6,781 nt of DNA from Chloroflexota bacterium (lineage in GTDB: Bacteria; Chloroflexota; Anaerolineae; Aggregatilineales; UBA2796). The stretch's first letter is position 1. Every line of letters begins with the position of its first letter. Under the pieces are notes generated by a model. That model saw only the letters and a list, made by a program, of their open reading frames with translations. It did no database searches and was not told the origin of the DNA. Location of the stretch: contig RFIM01000228.1 in the NCBI GenBank assembly GCA_003695215.1, forward strand, positions 1 through 6,781, in the 5' to 3' direction. The position numbers and the translations under genes are program-made. Of the stretch, positions 1 to 6,758 are shown piece after piece.

Positions 1-618
1 ACCACGGCTTCGACTGTGGTGGAAGGGCAAGAGGCTGAGCGCCGACGCCTGATAGAAGAAGCCAAGAAGAAAGAAGCCGAGCTGGCTGCAGCGCAAGCGC
101 AGCAAGCAGTGGCTTCGCCTGTGGCAGGGCTGACGCCTGTCGCCAGCTTCATCTCCGCTTACATGATGGGCGATGACCTCTACGATGATAGTTTCAGCAT
201 CGAGACGCCAAACGGCGATTTTCTGGGCGAGACAGGCGCGGGTATCTCCAAGACTATTGGCGTGGGCGATCCTAAGAAAGTGACAGCGATTGAGTGCTTC
301 GTCTTCGATAAGAACGACGTACGCACTGTGACTAAGGTGCTGATGTCTGAGCATGCCTTCAAGGATGAAGCGCTGCGCGCCGAGCTGGCGCCGCGCGGCG
401 AGCCTGTGTTGGCTAAGGCTGGTGAGATGATCTACCTCGAGACCACGACGCTCATCGTGCAGGTACAAATCATCGATTTGAGTTATGGCTCTGGTGCCTT
501 GCCGCCGAATAGCTTCTTCGAGCGCCTGTCGCTCAAGATCAGCGCCTACTCGAAACCAAACGCAAATCGGCCGCCGATGCCGCCTGCCTTCGATGAAACG
601 CAAGCAGGTGGATTCTGA
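1..618 (+). CDS. Uncharacterised protein, 3' part only (5' end outside window)
   Basis: The frame is open from base 1 to a TGA at 616-618, giving 205 visible residues. The GTG codons at 16 and 19 follow in-frame sense codons (Thr-Thr-Ala-Ser-Thr) and lack a Shine-Dalgarno, so I read them as internal valines and the gene as truncated by the window edge. Visible residues 8-36 are rich in Glu, Lys, Arg, Ala and Gln and look like a charged helix or short coiled coil. A compact alpha/beta region follows, about residues 49-165, including YDDSFSIETPNGDFLGE (61-77), TIGVGDPKKVTAIE (85-98) and FDKNDVRTVTKVLMSEHAF (102-120). The C-terminal tail (166-205) is rich in Pro and Asn. No transmembrane segment is visible, but the missing N-terminus could carry one. 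I recall similar cores in uncharacterised Chloroflexota proteins, which is memory and not a search. The function is unknown. A rho-independent terminator begins 12 bases after the stop codon. Confidence 0.85.
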   Translation, partial: TTASTVVEGQEAERRRLIEEAKKKEAELAAAQAQQAVASPVAGLTPVASFISAYMMGDDLYDDSFSIETPNGDFLGETGAGISKTIGVGDPKKVTAIECFVFDKNDVRTVTKVLMSEHAFKDEALRAELAPRGEPVLAKAGEMIYLETTTLIVQVQIIDLSYGSGALPPNSFFERLSLKISAYSKPNANRPPMPPAFDETQAGGF

Positions 619-630
619 TGAGACAGCTTG

Positions 631-667
631 GCGGATAGGTGACTTTCGGCCTGTCCGCGGTTTTTTT
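631..667 (+). terminator. Rho-independent terminator after the first gene
   Basis: The arms GCGGATAGG (631-639) and CCTGTCCGC (650-658) form a 9-bp stem with a single G-U wobble and a 10-base loop. After two G residues comes a run of seven T (661-667). It lies 12 bases after the first gene's stop codon and ends 3 bases before the next gene's Shine-Dalgarno, so it could fully terminate or act as an attenuator for the second gene. Confidence 0.85.
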
Positions 668-670
668 GCT

Positions 671-675
671 AGGAG
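671..675 (+). promoter_or_regulatory. Shine-Dalgarno deciding the start of the second gene
   Basis: AGGAG lies 8 bases upstream of a GTG at 684. The longer in-frame alternative, GTG at 639, would start inside the terminator stem and has only a weak purine stretch before it. This site is therefore the main reason for choosing 684. Confidence 0.75.
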
Positions 676-683
676 CTATCTCT

Positions 684-1544
684 GTGAGCCAAGCAGCGCT
701 CGTGCCGCGTGTAATTAGTGCCTTGATCCGCGCCGAGCTAGCAGGCGTAAACGCGCATACTCTGGCAGTTGCCTGGCAGCGCGCTGAGAGCGCAGGTGTG
801 AATTTTGAGTCGCTCTCCGAGCGCGGCTTGGCGCTTGTGCTGCTGCAATATTGCGGCTATCCGACCAGCCCGCAGGAGCTGAGCGTTTTTTTGCGCGTGG
901 CACAGCCGCTGACGCCGAACGCGCTCGTCAGCGCGCTCATCTCCGACGATCAAGCCGTGAACTACGCGCGTTGGCTGCCCGCTTTTCTGGAAGATATGGA
1001 CTTGCCCTTGCAACGCAACAGCCGCCTTATGTTGCGCTGGCTTGTGGCAGAGCGTGCGGCTGCGATCGCGGCGCAGCAGCCTGCATTGGAGCGCTTACGC
1101 CGCTTGGCCGACGATCCCAGCACTAGCCCTAAAATCTCGGCACTTTTAGTTTACGCGCTGGGCAAGTGCGGCACGCTTGATGAGGATTACGATCGAGTCA
1201 TCCATCACGCTGAGATCGTCATCACACAGGATCGCGGCAACTTGGATTTGGTCGCCGAAGCGCTCTATGCCATGTATCCGCCTGCTTTGATCAACGCGCT
1301 GCAATACTTTCTTGACCAGACCGAAGGCAGGCCGAGCCGTCAGCAGCTGGATACAGGGCTATTGCTCTTGCAGAAGGTCGCTGAGATCGAAGATCGCGCC
1401 TTCTGGCAGGCTTATCACGCTCCGCTGAGCGCGCTCGTCGATCAATTGAGTGCGCTCGGCGAGCGGCATGCTGCAATCACGCGCTTGCTTGATCAGGTGG
1501 AGAAACAGCTGGCATACGCAGCTTACGACGCTGACGAAGGCTGA
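684..1544 (+). CDS. Uncharacterised all-helical cytosolic protein
   Basis: This is a 286-residue protein starting at GTG 684 behind AGGAG and ending at TGA 1542-1544. I do not recognise the family. The sequence is dominated by amphipathic helices rich in Ala, Leu, Glu and Arg with few glycines, for example residues 11-35, 44-55, 64-72, 112-142, 149-161, 187-210, 221-233 and 262-280. This suggests an alpha-solenoid or helical-bundle fold, such as HEAT- or TPR-like repeats, though no repeat consensus is clear enough to name. There is no signal peptide from this start and no transmembrane segment. Two cysteines (57 and 162) do not form a metal motif. The C-terminus is acidic (YDADEG). It follows the first gene after 65 bases that hold a terminator, so co-expression would require read-through or a promoter inside the upstream gene. 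A helical scaffold or interaction protein is a guess only. Confidence 0.8.
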   Translation: MSQAALVPRVISALIRAELAGVNAHTLAVAWQRAESAGVNFESLSERGLALVLLQYCGYPTSPQELSVFLRVAQPLTPNALVSALISDDQAVNYARWLPAFLEDMDLPLQRNSRLMLRWLVAERAAAIAAQQPALERLRRLADDPSTSPKISALLVYALGKCGTLDEDYDRVIHHAEIVITQDRGNLDLVAEALYAMYPPALINALQYFLDQTEGRPSRQQLDTGLLLLQKVAEIEDRAFWQAYHAPLSALVDQLSALGERHAAITRLLDQVEKQLAYAAYDADEG

Positions 1545-1575
1545 GTAGGCGTCACTCAAGCGCCGCGCTCTCGGT

Positions 1576-1581
1576 TAGAAT
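1576..1581 (+). promoter_or_regulatory. Candidate -10 promoter element for the exported binding protein
   Basis: TAGAAT matches the sigma-70-type TATAAT at five of six positions and lies 58 bases before the ATG at 1640. No convincing -35 box is present 16-18 bases upstream. The same hexamer recurs in the gap before the permease gene, which supports its use as a promoter element in this genome. The 7-bp arms GCCGCGC (1562-1568) and GCGCGGC (1598-1604) flank it. Confidence 0.45.
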
Positions 1582-1639
1582 ATCCAGAAAGACTGAGGCG
1601 CGGCCGATTTCGTGGATTCTTTTAGCGAGGTGCAGATCG

Positions 1640-3931
1640 ATGCCCCGTCACCAATTGATTGTGTTGCTGATTGCACTGCTGATGCCGCTCAGCATGGCGG
1701 CCTTGCCATCAGCTTTGGCGCAAACGCCTCTGCCCGTCGTCCTGAACATCGGCGTGCTGGATTCGCCCGACAGCCCAACGGCGCGCGGCGTCTGGCTGGC
1801 CATTCAAGAGGCAGCGGCGCGTGGCACGCCTAGCCTGCCTGATGGACGCCCTTTCCTGCTCAAGCCGATCACCATCAGCCGCCCGCCAAGCTCACTGGAC
1901 GAAGTGCGTCAGAGCCTGGACGCTATGCTCAGCGCCAGCGTGGTCGCCATCTTTGGGCCTGATAACGGCACGTTGGCTGAGGAAAGCAGCGCCGCCTTGG
2001 CCACTGCAGGCGTGCCTGTGTTCCTCAGCACGGCTGCTCAGAACGCGCCCACAGGCGACCTGATCTTTCGCGGGCAAGCCCTTGACCAACTGCAGGCGCA
2101 AGCGCTGATCAGCGCTTTGCAAGAGCAGCTGGTCGGCAAAACGGCCATCTTTGTGCGCCACCGACCAACAGGCAGTGGCGCGGCTGAGGCCTTTGCAGAA
2201 GTGGCGCGCGCCAACGGCCTGATCGTCCGTGGCGGCTTGGTCGTGGAGAAGGACCTGACCGATCCAGCTGTGGCTAGCAACGCCGCAGCGCGGCTGCTGG
2301 CCGAACGGCCGCAGGTGATCTTCGCCGATGGCGCGCCATTGCAAATCGCGAGCCTGTACCTCGCCCTGCGCGAGCGCGCCTATGCCGGCTTGTTTATCAC
2401 GCCCAGCGCCGCCGACCGCGCCTTCACTGAGGCCTTGCCGATCAATCTGCGCGATAACATCTATGGCGTCACAGGCTGGAGCTACACAGCGCAAACGACC
2501 GAGAGCCTCTCTTTCACGCGCAATTACACTACCACCTTTGGCGCCGTGCCGAACGCCATCAGCGCCGCCGCTTACGACTCAACCTTTTTGCTAATCGAGG
2601 CCATCAGCAGAGGCGGAACGGCGCCTGCCAGCCTCGCCGCGGCTCTGCGCAGCTTGCCGCCGCGCCGCGGCGTGCAAGGGCGGCTTGATCCGAGCGCGAT
2701 AGATGGCGCCATCAGTAGCAACGTGAGCATCTTCGTCACCAGTCGGTTCGGCGTGCCGAGCGTGTTGGTCGCCTATGCGGCGCCTGAGCCTCAGCCAGCC
2801 ACGGCCACGCCAACTCTCAGGCGCGGTCAGCGAACGGCCACGCCAACGCGCACGCCTGCCCAAACGCTCACGCCATCTATCACCTTCACGCCTTCGATCA
2901 CGTTCACGCCATCGCTCACCTTCACGCCGAGCGCCACACGCACGCCAACTAACACGCCCGTGCCTACCAACACGCCCGATGGCGTCATTCTGACTGTGAT
3001 CGGGCAATCGGTGAACGTCCGCACAGGGCCTGGGCGCGCCTATCCCGTCATCGGGCAGCTCAGGCGCAACGCGCAGATCAAACTGATCGGCGCTAGCCCT
3101 GACTACACCTGGTTCGTCTTCAATTTCAACCAGCAAGTGGCTTGGATCACCAGCCAGGCGAATTTGGTCAGCCTGTTCGGCGACCCGCGCTCGCTGCCTG
3201 TGATCGAGCCGCCGCCATTGCCAACAGCCACCTTCACGCCATCGCCGACGCTGACTTTCACGCCGCAGCCGCTGCCCGATCTGGTGATGCTGAACGCCGT
3301 GCTCAGCCCGCCCATTCCACAGCCTGGCCAGCCCTTCACGCTGACGGTCACTGTCCAAAATCAAGGGCAAGGCAACGCAGGTGAGTTCGCAGTTGCCACT
3401 TCGTTCCTGCCTGGCAACGTTTATAGCGCGGCAATCGTGCCTGGCCTGCCTGCAGGTCAGATTACCAATGTGAACCTGACAGCGACCGTGAGCGGCACAG
3501 GCGTCGAGACTATCGCTATTGTGCTAGACCTGAATAAACAGGTTGACGAAGGCCCATCGGGCGAGGCGAACAACGAGCCGCTCTTCGCCTACCGCGTGGA
3601 CGTGCCGTATGCTGCACAAGGCACTATTCAAATCGCGCCTTCCACTAGCGTTGACCTGTTCGGCGGCATGCAGGATATCACCTACAGCGGCACTGACCTG
3701 ACGCCGATCAATGACGCAACTTTTGGCTTGCTAGCAGGCTTGCAGCTATCGCAAATCCACCACAATCTGCTGACGCCAGCCGTCATCAACAGCACGGCGC
3801 CGATTCCGCAAGCGGCGCTGCCGCCCAACACGCTGATCGGTATCTACACGGCTGAAGGCAAGCGCGGCGTGCTGCGCGTCGCCAGCTACAATGGACCGAA
3901 TATGGTGCTTGAGTTCTACATCTACCAGTAG
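1640..3931 (+). CDS. Exported LivJ-type substrate-binding protein fused to SH3b and CARDB domains
   Basis: This is a 763-residue protein. ATG 1640 follows GAGGTG (1627-1632) by 7 bases. Residues 1-27 are a Sec signal peptide (hydrophobic core 6-21, Ala-Leu-Ala cleavage site before Gln28). There is no lipobox Cys, so it is not a lipoprotein. Residues about 32-380 match the type I periplasmic-binding fold of branched-chain amino-acid receptors (Peripla_BP_6/ANF): NIGVLDSP at 36-43, IFGPDNGT at 104-111, then AAYDSTFLLIEAI at 310-322 and GVQGRLDPSAIDGA at 344-357. A Thr/Pro linker (about 385-447) leads to an SH3b domain (about 449-513) with the hallmark SVNVRTGPGRAYPVIGQL. A second Thr/Pro linker (528-546) and a CARDB domain (547-654, VQNQGQGNA, ending DEGPSGEANNEP) follow. 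Residues 655-763 are unassigned. The SBP core would bind a small ligand outside the membrane; SH3b and CARDB may attach it to the cell wall or other proteins. No LivH/M/G/F genes are adjacent, so a sensor or stand-alone role is as likely as transport. A strong terminator follows. Confidence 0.9.
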   Translation: MPRHQLIVLLIALLMPLSMAALPSALAQTPLPVVLNIGVLDSPDSPTARGVWLAIQEAAARGTPSLPDGRPFLLKPITISRPPSSLDEVRQSLDAMLSASVVAIFGPDNGTLAEESSAALATAGVPVFLSTAAQNAPTGDLIFRGQALDQLQAQALISALQEQLVGKTAIFVRHRPTGSGAAEAFAEVARANGLIVRGGLVVEKDLTDPAVASNAAARLLAERPQVIFADGAPLQIASLYLALRERAYAGLFITPSAADRAFTEALPINLRDNIYGVTGWSYTAQTTESLSFTRNYTTTFGAVPNAISAAAYDSTFLLIEAISRGGTAPASLAAALRSLPPRRGVQGRLDPSAIDGAISSNVSIFVTSRFGVPSVLVAYAAPEPQPATATPTLRRGQRTATPTRTPAQTLTPSITFTPSITFTPSLTFTPSATRTPTNTPVPTNTPDGVILTVIGQSVNVRTGPGRAYPVIGQLRRNAQIKLIGASPDYTWFVFNFNQQVAWITSQANLVSLFGDPRSLPVIEPPPLPTATFTPSPTLTFTPQPLPDLVMLNAVLSPPIPQPGQPFTLTVTVQNQGQGNAGEFAVATSFLPGNVYSAAIVPGLPAGQITNVNLTATVSGTGVETIAIVLDLNKQVDEGPSGEANNEPLFAYRVDVPYAAQGTIQIAPSTSVDLFGGMQDITYSGTDLTPINDATFGLLAGLQLSQIHHNLLTPAVINSTAPIPQAALPPNTLIGIYTAEGKRGVLRVASYNGPNMVLEFYIYQ
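2867..2938 (+). repeat. Four 18-base tandem repeats coding the Thr/Pro linker
   Basis: Four consecutive 18-base units (2867-2884, 2885-2902, 2903-2920, 2921-2938) encode LTPSIT, FTPSIT, FTPSLT and FTPSAT. They are diverged mostly at synonymous or conservative positions. Less regular Thr-Pro units extend the tract on both sides (about 2795-2980). A related short TFTPSPTLTFTP stretch recurs at 3230-3265, between the SH3b and CARDB domains. The tract forms an extended, probably disordered and possibly O-glycosylated spacer. Thr/Pro spacers of this kind are common in secreted Chloroflexota proteins. Confidence 0.8.
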
Positions 3932-3954
3932 CTGAGCGCTGCGAGCCGCCTTTG

Positions 3955-3990
3955 GCGTGAGCGCGCAGGCGAGCGCGCTCACGCTTTTTT
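3955..3990 (+). terminator. Strong rho-independent terminator after the exported binding protein
   Basis: A perfect 12-bp stem, GCGTGAGCGCGC (3955-3966) with GCGCGCTCACGC (3973-3984), encloses a 6-base loop and is followed directly by six T residues (3985-3990). It begins 23 bases after the TAG stop. It separates the binding-protein gene from the permease gene, which has its own promoter candidate 25 bases further on. Confidence 0.93.
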
Positions 3991-4015
3991 CAGAACCTTT
4001 TTCAGCCCGTGTGCG

Positions 4016-4021
4016 TAGAAT
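4016..4021 (+). promoter_or_regulatory. Candidate -10 promoter element for the permease operon
   Basis: TAGAAT lies 31 bases before the permease ATG and 25 bases after the preceding terminator's T-tract, which is where a promoter is expected. It is identical to the hexamer at 1576-1581. No clear -35 hexamer is visible at 16-18 bases; the upstream sequence is T-rich (3985-4002). Confidence 0.45.
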
Positions 4022-4052
4022 TGGAAAAGCACAACGCTGAGAGGCGTAGCCT

Positions 4053-6758
4053 ATGTTCCGAATCTTCCGTTTCGCGCTCAAATACGCTGTGCGCAACCTG
4101 CGCCGCGATAGACAGCGGACGCTCTTCGCGCTGATCAGCATCGCCGCCGGTGTCTCGACTGTTGTGGCGCTGCGCGCGCTCGGCTTGATGCTGACAGACG
4201 CCTTGACCAGCAATGCCCAAGCGACGCTGCGCGGCGATATTTTGATTCAGCGCGGCATGCTGCAAGTGGCAGCCTTTGGTAGCGGCACGCCGATCGTGAA
4301 TAGCAGCAATTACGAGAACATCGTGCGCTGGGCAGCCGAGCGCAACTACGCAGTCACTTTCGCCTTATCCAGCGAGCTGATGCAGGCTGCTGTAGTGCGC
4401 CAGGTGAACGGCGCGCTGCGCGCTGAACGGCCTGCCTTTGTGATCGGGCACTTCATCGATCCGAAAGTCTATCCATTCTACGACGTCATCCGCGCTGAGC
4501 AGCCGCGCGGCGCGCTCTTACGCGATTTGATCACCGCGCCGAACCAAGTCGTGGTCAGCAAGCGGCTCGCCGATCAGCTCGGCATTCAGCTCGGCGATTC
4601 GCTGCGCGTCGGCACGGCACAAGCGCTCCAAACTGTAGTTGGCATCGTGCCTGATAGCGCTGAGAGCGGCTTGAACAATATCAACACGGTCTTGTTCAGC
4701 TTCATCTACATTGACCGCGCTGCGCTCGCCGATTTCGGCCTCGATCCACGCGCGGCCAACGAGATTTACCTGAAATTGCCCGAAGGCGTGCCCGAAGAAG
4801 CCGCACGCGCTGAGATCAACGTGTGGCGCAACACCAGAGGCTTTCCATCTTCCTTCCGCCTAGATAGCGCGCAGGCACTCTTGGCGCGCAACACGCTGAT
4901 CGCGGATACCATCTCGCGCTTCGTGCTGATCCTGAGCTTAGTTGGCTTGGTGATCGGCGGCGTTGGCATCATCAACACTATGTTTGTGAACGTCAATCGG
5001 CGCGCCGGCGAGATCGCTGTGCTGAAGACGATCGGCTTGAAAGGCAGGCAGGTCTCGCTAGTCTTCCTGATCGAGGCGATCCTACTGGGCCTTCTGGGCA
5101 GCCTGCTGGGCGCTGCCTTCGGGGTGCTGCTGAGTTTATTGGCGCGCAACTTTGGCGAACAGGCCTTCAATGTGGCCTTGCCATGGCGTGTTTACCTCGA
5201 TCCACTCGTCATCGGTATTGCGCTGGGCATGGCGATCACGGTCTGCTTCGCCTTCTTGCCGACGCTGCTGGCAGGGCAGGTGCGCCCGCTCTATGTACTG
5301 CGCGCCGAAGGCATTCCATTGGCGCGCGCAGGCTGCTTGCCAAGCCTGCTGACTTTGCTGGTGCTGAACCTCGGCTTAGGCAGCCTAGTGGACTTGATCA
5401 TCAACAGCAATCGGATCGCTCAAGAGCTGCGCCTGGGCTTGCCGATCTCGCTTGGCATCATCGGCGTCTTCGTCACTTTTGTCTTGCTTGGCATCGTGAT
5501 CGGCGTGATGTGGCTCTTAGTCTGGTTGCTGAGCAAGCTGCCGAGCTTCCGCAACGCCAACTTGCGCTTGGCGCTGCGCGGTTTGACACAGCATCGCTTG
5601 CGCACAGCGCTGAGCCTGCTGGCGTTGATCATCGGCATGACGAGCCTGAGCGGCACGCTGATTATGACGCGCAGCATCAACACCTTGCTCTACACCAGCC
5701 TCTCTGAGCCACTTGGCGGCAACATGATCGTCTTGCCGCTGCTGCCTGTGCAGGCTTTGGTGCGCGCTCAGCTAGATAGCACTGAAGGCGTGCGCGGCTA
5801 CCGCGAAGTGCGCATCGCTAACGCTGATTTGGTGGCAATCAACGGCAATCGCAATGTTGAAGCGCTCTTGCCCTTCGATGAGAACGACCCTGAAGCGACG
5901 CTGCTGCGCACACAGTTGACCTTGCTGCTTGGCGTGAACGTGTACGGCGCGCCGAAGCGCGGCCAGCTGGTGGTCGGGCGCCATTTGACAGCTGAAGATA
6001 GCGGCAAGAATTATATCGTCCTGCCTTATCATCCGCGCCTAGAAGCGCTAGGTGTGCGCCTCGGCTCAACCTTGACCTATCGCCTGATAGCTGGCTTGGG
6101 CGGCGCACAACCGCGCGAGCAGACGTTCGAAGTGGTCGGCTTAGTGGCGCCAGATGCGCGCGCGGGCTTGGTGCCGCTCAGCCTGGGCGATAGCGCCGCA
6201 CAGGTGCCGCTTAATTCAGTGCCTGCAGCCTTGCCCTTCGATCTGATCATCGCCGATGTTGCGCCGAGCGCGCTGAACGAGGCTTTGGGCAAAGTTGGCA
6301 CAGTGGCGGGCCTTTTCGTCTTCGATATCAGCCTGTTCGACTCGATCATCACGCGCTTGCTGACTCAACTGGCCGCCTTGCCGCTGCTGATCGCAGTGCT
6401 CTCGCTGTTCGCGGCTGCGGCGCTGATTGCAACCACTGTCTCGCTAGCTACGCTGGAGCGGCGACGTCAGATCGGCGTGATGAAAGCTGTGGGCGTCAAG
6501 CGGCGCTATGTTTTGGCGCAACTGCTGATCGAGAACGGCGCGGTCGGCTTGTTAGGCGGCCTGATCAGCCTGCTGCCGACTATGCTGATCCTAGCGGCTG
6601 TGCCGGCGCTGACTCAGAACTTCGTGCAGTTGCCAATTCCCTGGGACTTGATCGGGCTGATGTTGCTAACAGCTATCGCTGTCACGCTTAGCGCGACGAT
6701 CTTGACAGCGGCGCCTGCAGCCAGCGAGCCGCCTTTGGCAGTGCTGCGCTATGAGTGA
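4053..6758 (+). CDS. FtsX/MacB-family ABC transporter permease with duplicated FtsX modules
   Basis: This is a 901-residue integral membrane protein. ATG 4053 follows GAGAGG (4039-4044) by 8 bases. It contains two copies of the MacB-type arrangement. Half one has TM1 (about 22-46), a large extracytoplasmic domain (about 47-285) and three TMs (about 286-310, 335-363, 383-408). Two additional TMs follow (about 430-450 and 464-494). Half two has a TM (about 514-536), a second extracytoplasmic domain (about 540-765) and three TMs (about 771-798, 823-848, 862-888), for ten in all. Each half carries the conserved cytoplasmic segment after the first TM of its triplet: RRAGEIAVLKTIGLKGRQV (316-334) and RRRQIGVMKAVGVKRRYV (803-820). 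Each also ends with the paired motif RPLYVLRAEG (411-420) or PPLAVLRYE (893-901). Ten TMs in this order match YbbP-like members of the type VII ABC (mechanotransmission) superfamily, which work with a LolD/MacB-like ATPase on lipoproteins, lipids, peptides or drugs. The substrate cannot be told from the sequence. The next reading frame overlaps its stop codon, suggesting an operon. Confidence 0.92.
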   Translation: MFRIFRFALKYAVRNLRRDRQRTLFALISIAAGVSTVVALRALGLMLTDALTSNAQATLRGDILIQRGMLQVAAFGSGTPIVNSSNYENIVRWAAERNYAVTFALSSELMQAAVVRQVNGALRAERPAFVIGHFIDPKVYPFYDVIRAEQPRGALLRDLITAPNQVVVSKRLADQLGIQLGDSLRVGTAQALQTVVGIVPDSAESGLNNINTVLFSFIYIDRAALADFGLDPRAANEIYLKLPEGVPEEAARAEINVWRNTRGFPSSFRLDSAQALLARNTLIADTISRFVLILSLVGLVIGGVGIINTMFVNVNRRAGEIAVLKTIGLKGRQVSLVFLIEAILLGLLGSLLGAAFGVLLSLLARNFGEQAFNVALPWRVYLDPLVIGIALGMAITVCFAFLPTLLAGQVRPLYVLRAEGIPLARAGCLPSLLTLLVLNLGLGSLVDLIINSNRIAQELRLGLPISLGIIGVFVTFVLLGIVIGVMWLLVWLLSKLPSFRNANLRLALRGLTQHRLRTALSLLALIIGMTSLSGTLIMTRSINTLLYTSLSEPLGGNMIVLPLLPVQALVRAQLDSTEGVRGYREVRIANADLVAINGNRNVEALLPFDENDPEATLLRTQLTLLLGVNVYGAPKRGQLVVGRHLTAEDSGKNYIVLPYHPRLEALGVRLGSTLTYRLIAGLGGAQPREQTFEVVGLVAPDARAGLVPLSLGDSAAQVPLNSVPAALPFDLIIADVAPSALNEALGKVGTVAGLFVFDISLFDSIITRLLTQLAALPLLIAVLSLFAAAALIATTVSLATLERRRQIGVMKAVGVKRRYVLAQLLIENGAVGLLGGLISLLPTMLILAAVPALTQNFVQLPIPWDLIGLMLLTAIAVTLSATILTAAPAASEPPLAVLRYE

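Noticed and set aside
1061..1070. GCGATCGC octamer resembling the cyanobacterial HIP1 repeat
   Set aside because: I noticed it only once here and it is explained by coding sequence; nothing else suggests a cyanobacterium.
639..1544. Start of the second gene at GTG 639, giving a signal-peptide-like N-terminus
   Set aside because: The start falls inside a terminator stem and the extension lacks basic residues, while GTG 684 has a good AGGAG at 8 bases.
1892..2494. 200-codon open frame on the - strand
   Set aside because: It lies wholly inside the binding-domain coding region, its product has no recognisable fold, and it reflects GC-rich codon bias on the opposite strand.
2827..3024. Val/Gly repeat protein on the - strand (GVNVIEGVKVIDGVSV-like)
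   Set aside because: It is the antisense reading of the 18-base Thr/Pro repeats, so its periodicity comes from the real gene.
2591..3370. 259-codon open frame on the - strand
   Set aside because: It is antisense to the linker, SH3b and CARDB coding region and gives an Arg-rich low-complexity product (RRRWREGG-like), typical of a shadow frame.
3746..4213. 155-codon - strand frame crossing the gap between the binding protein and the permease
   Set aside because: It crosses a strong terminator and both flanking genes' ends, has no Shine-Dalgarno that I could find, and has no family resemblance.
5183..5707. 174-codon + strand frame inside the permease gene
   Set aside because: It is an Arg/Ala/His-rich out-of-frame translation of the permease, whose own frame shows clear FtsX motifs.
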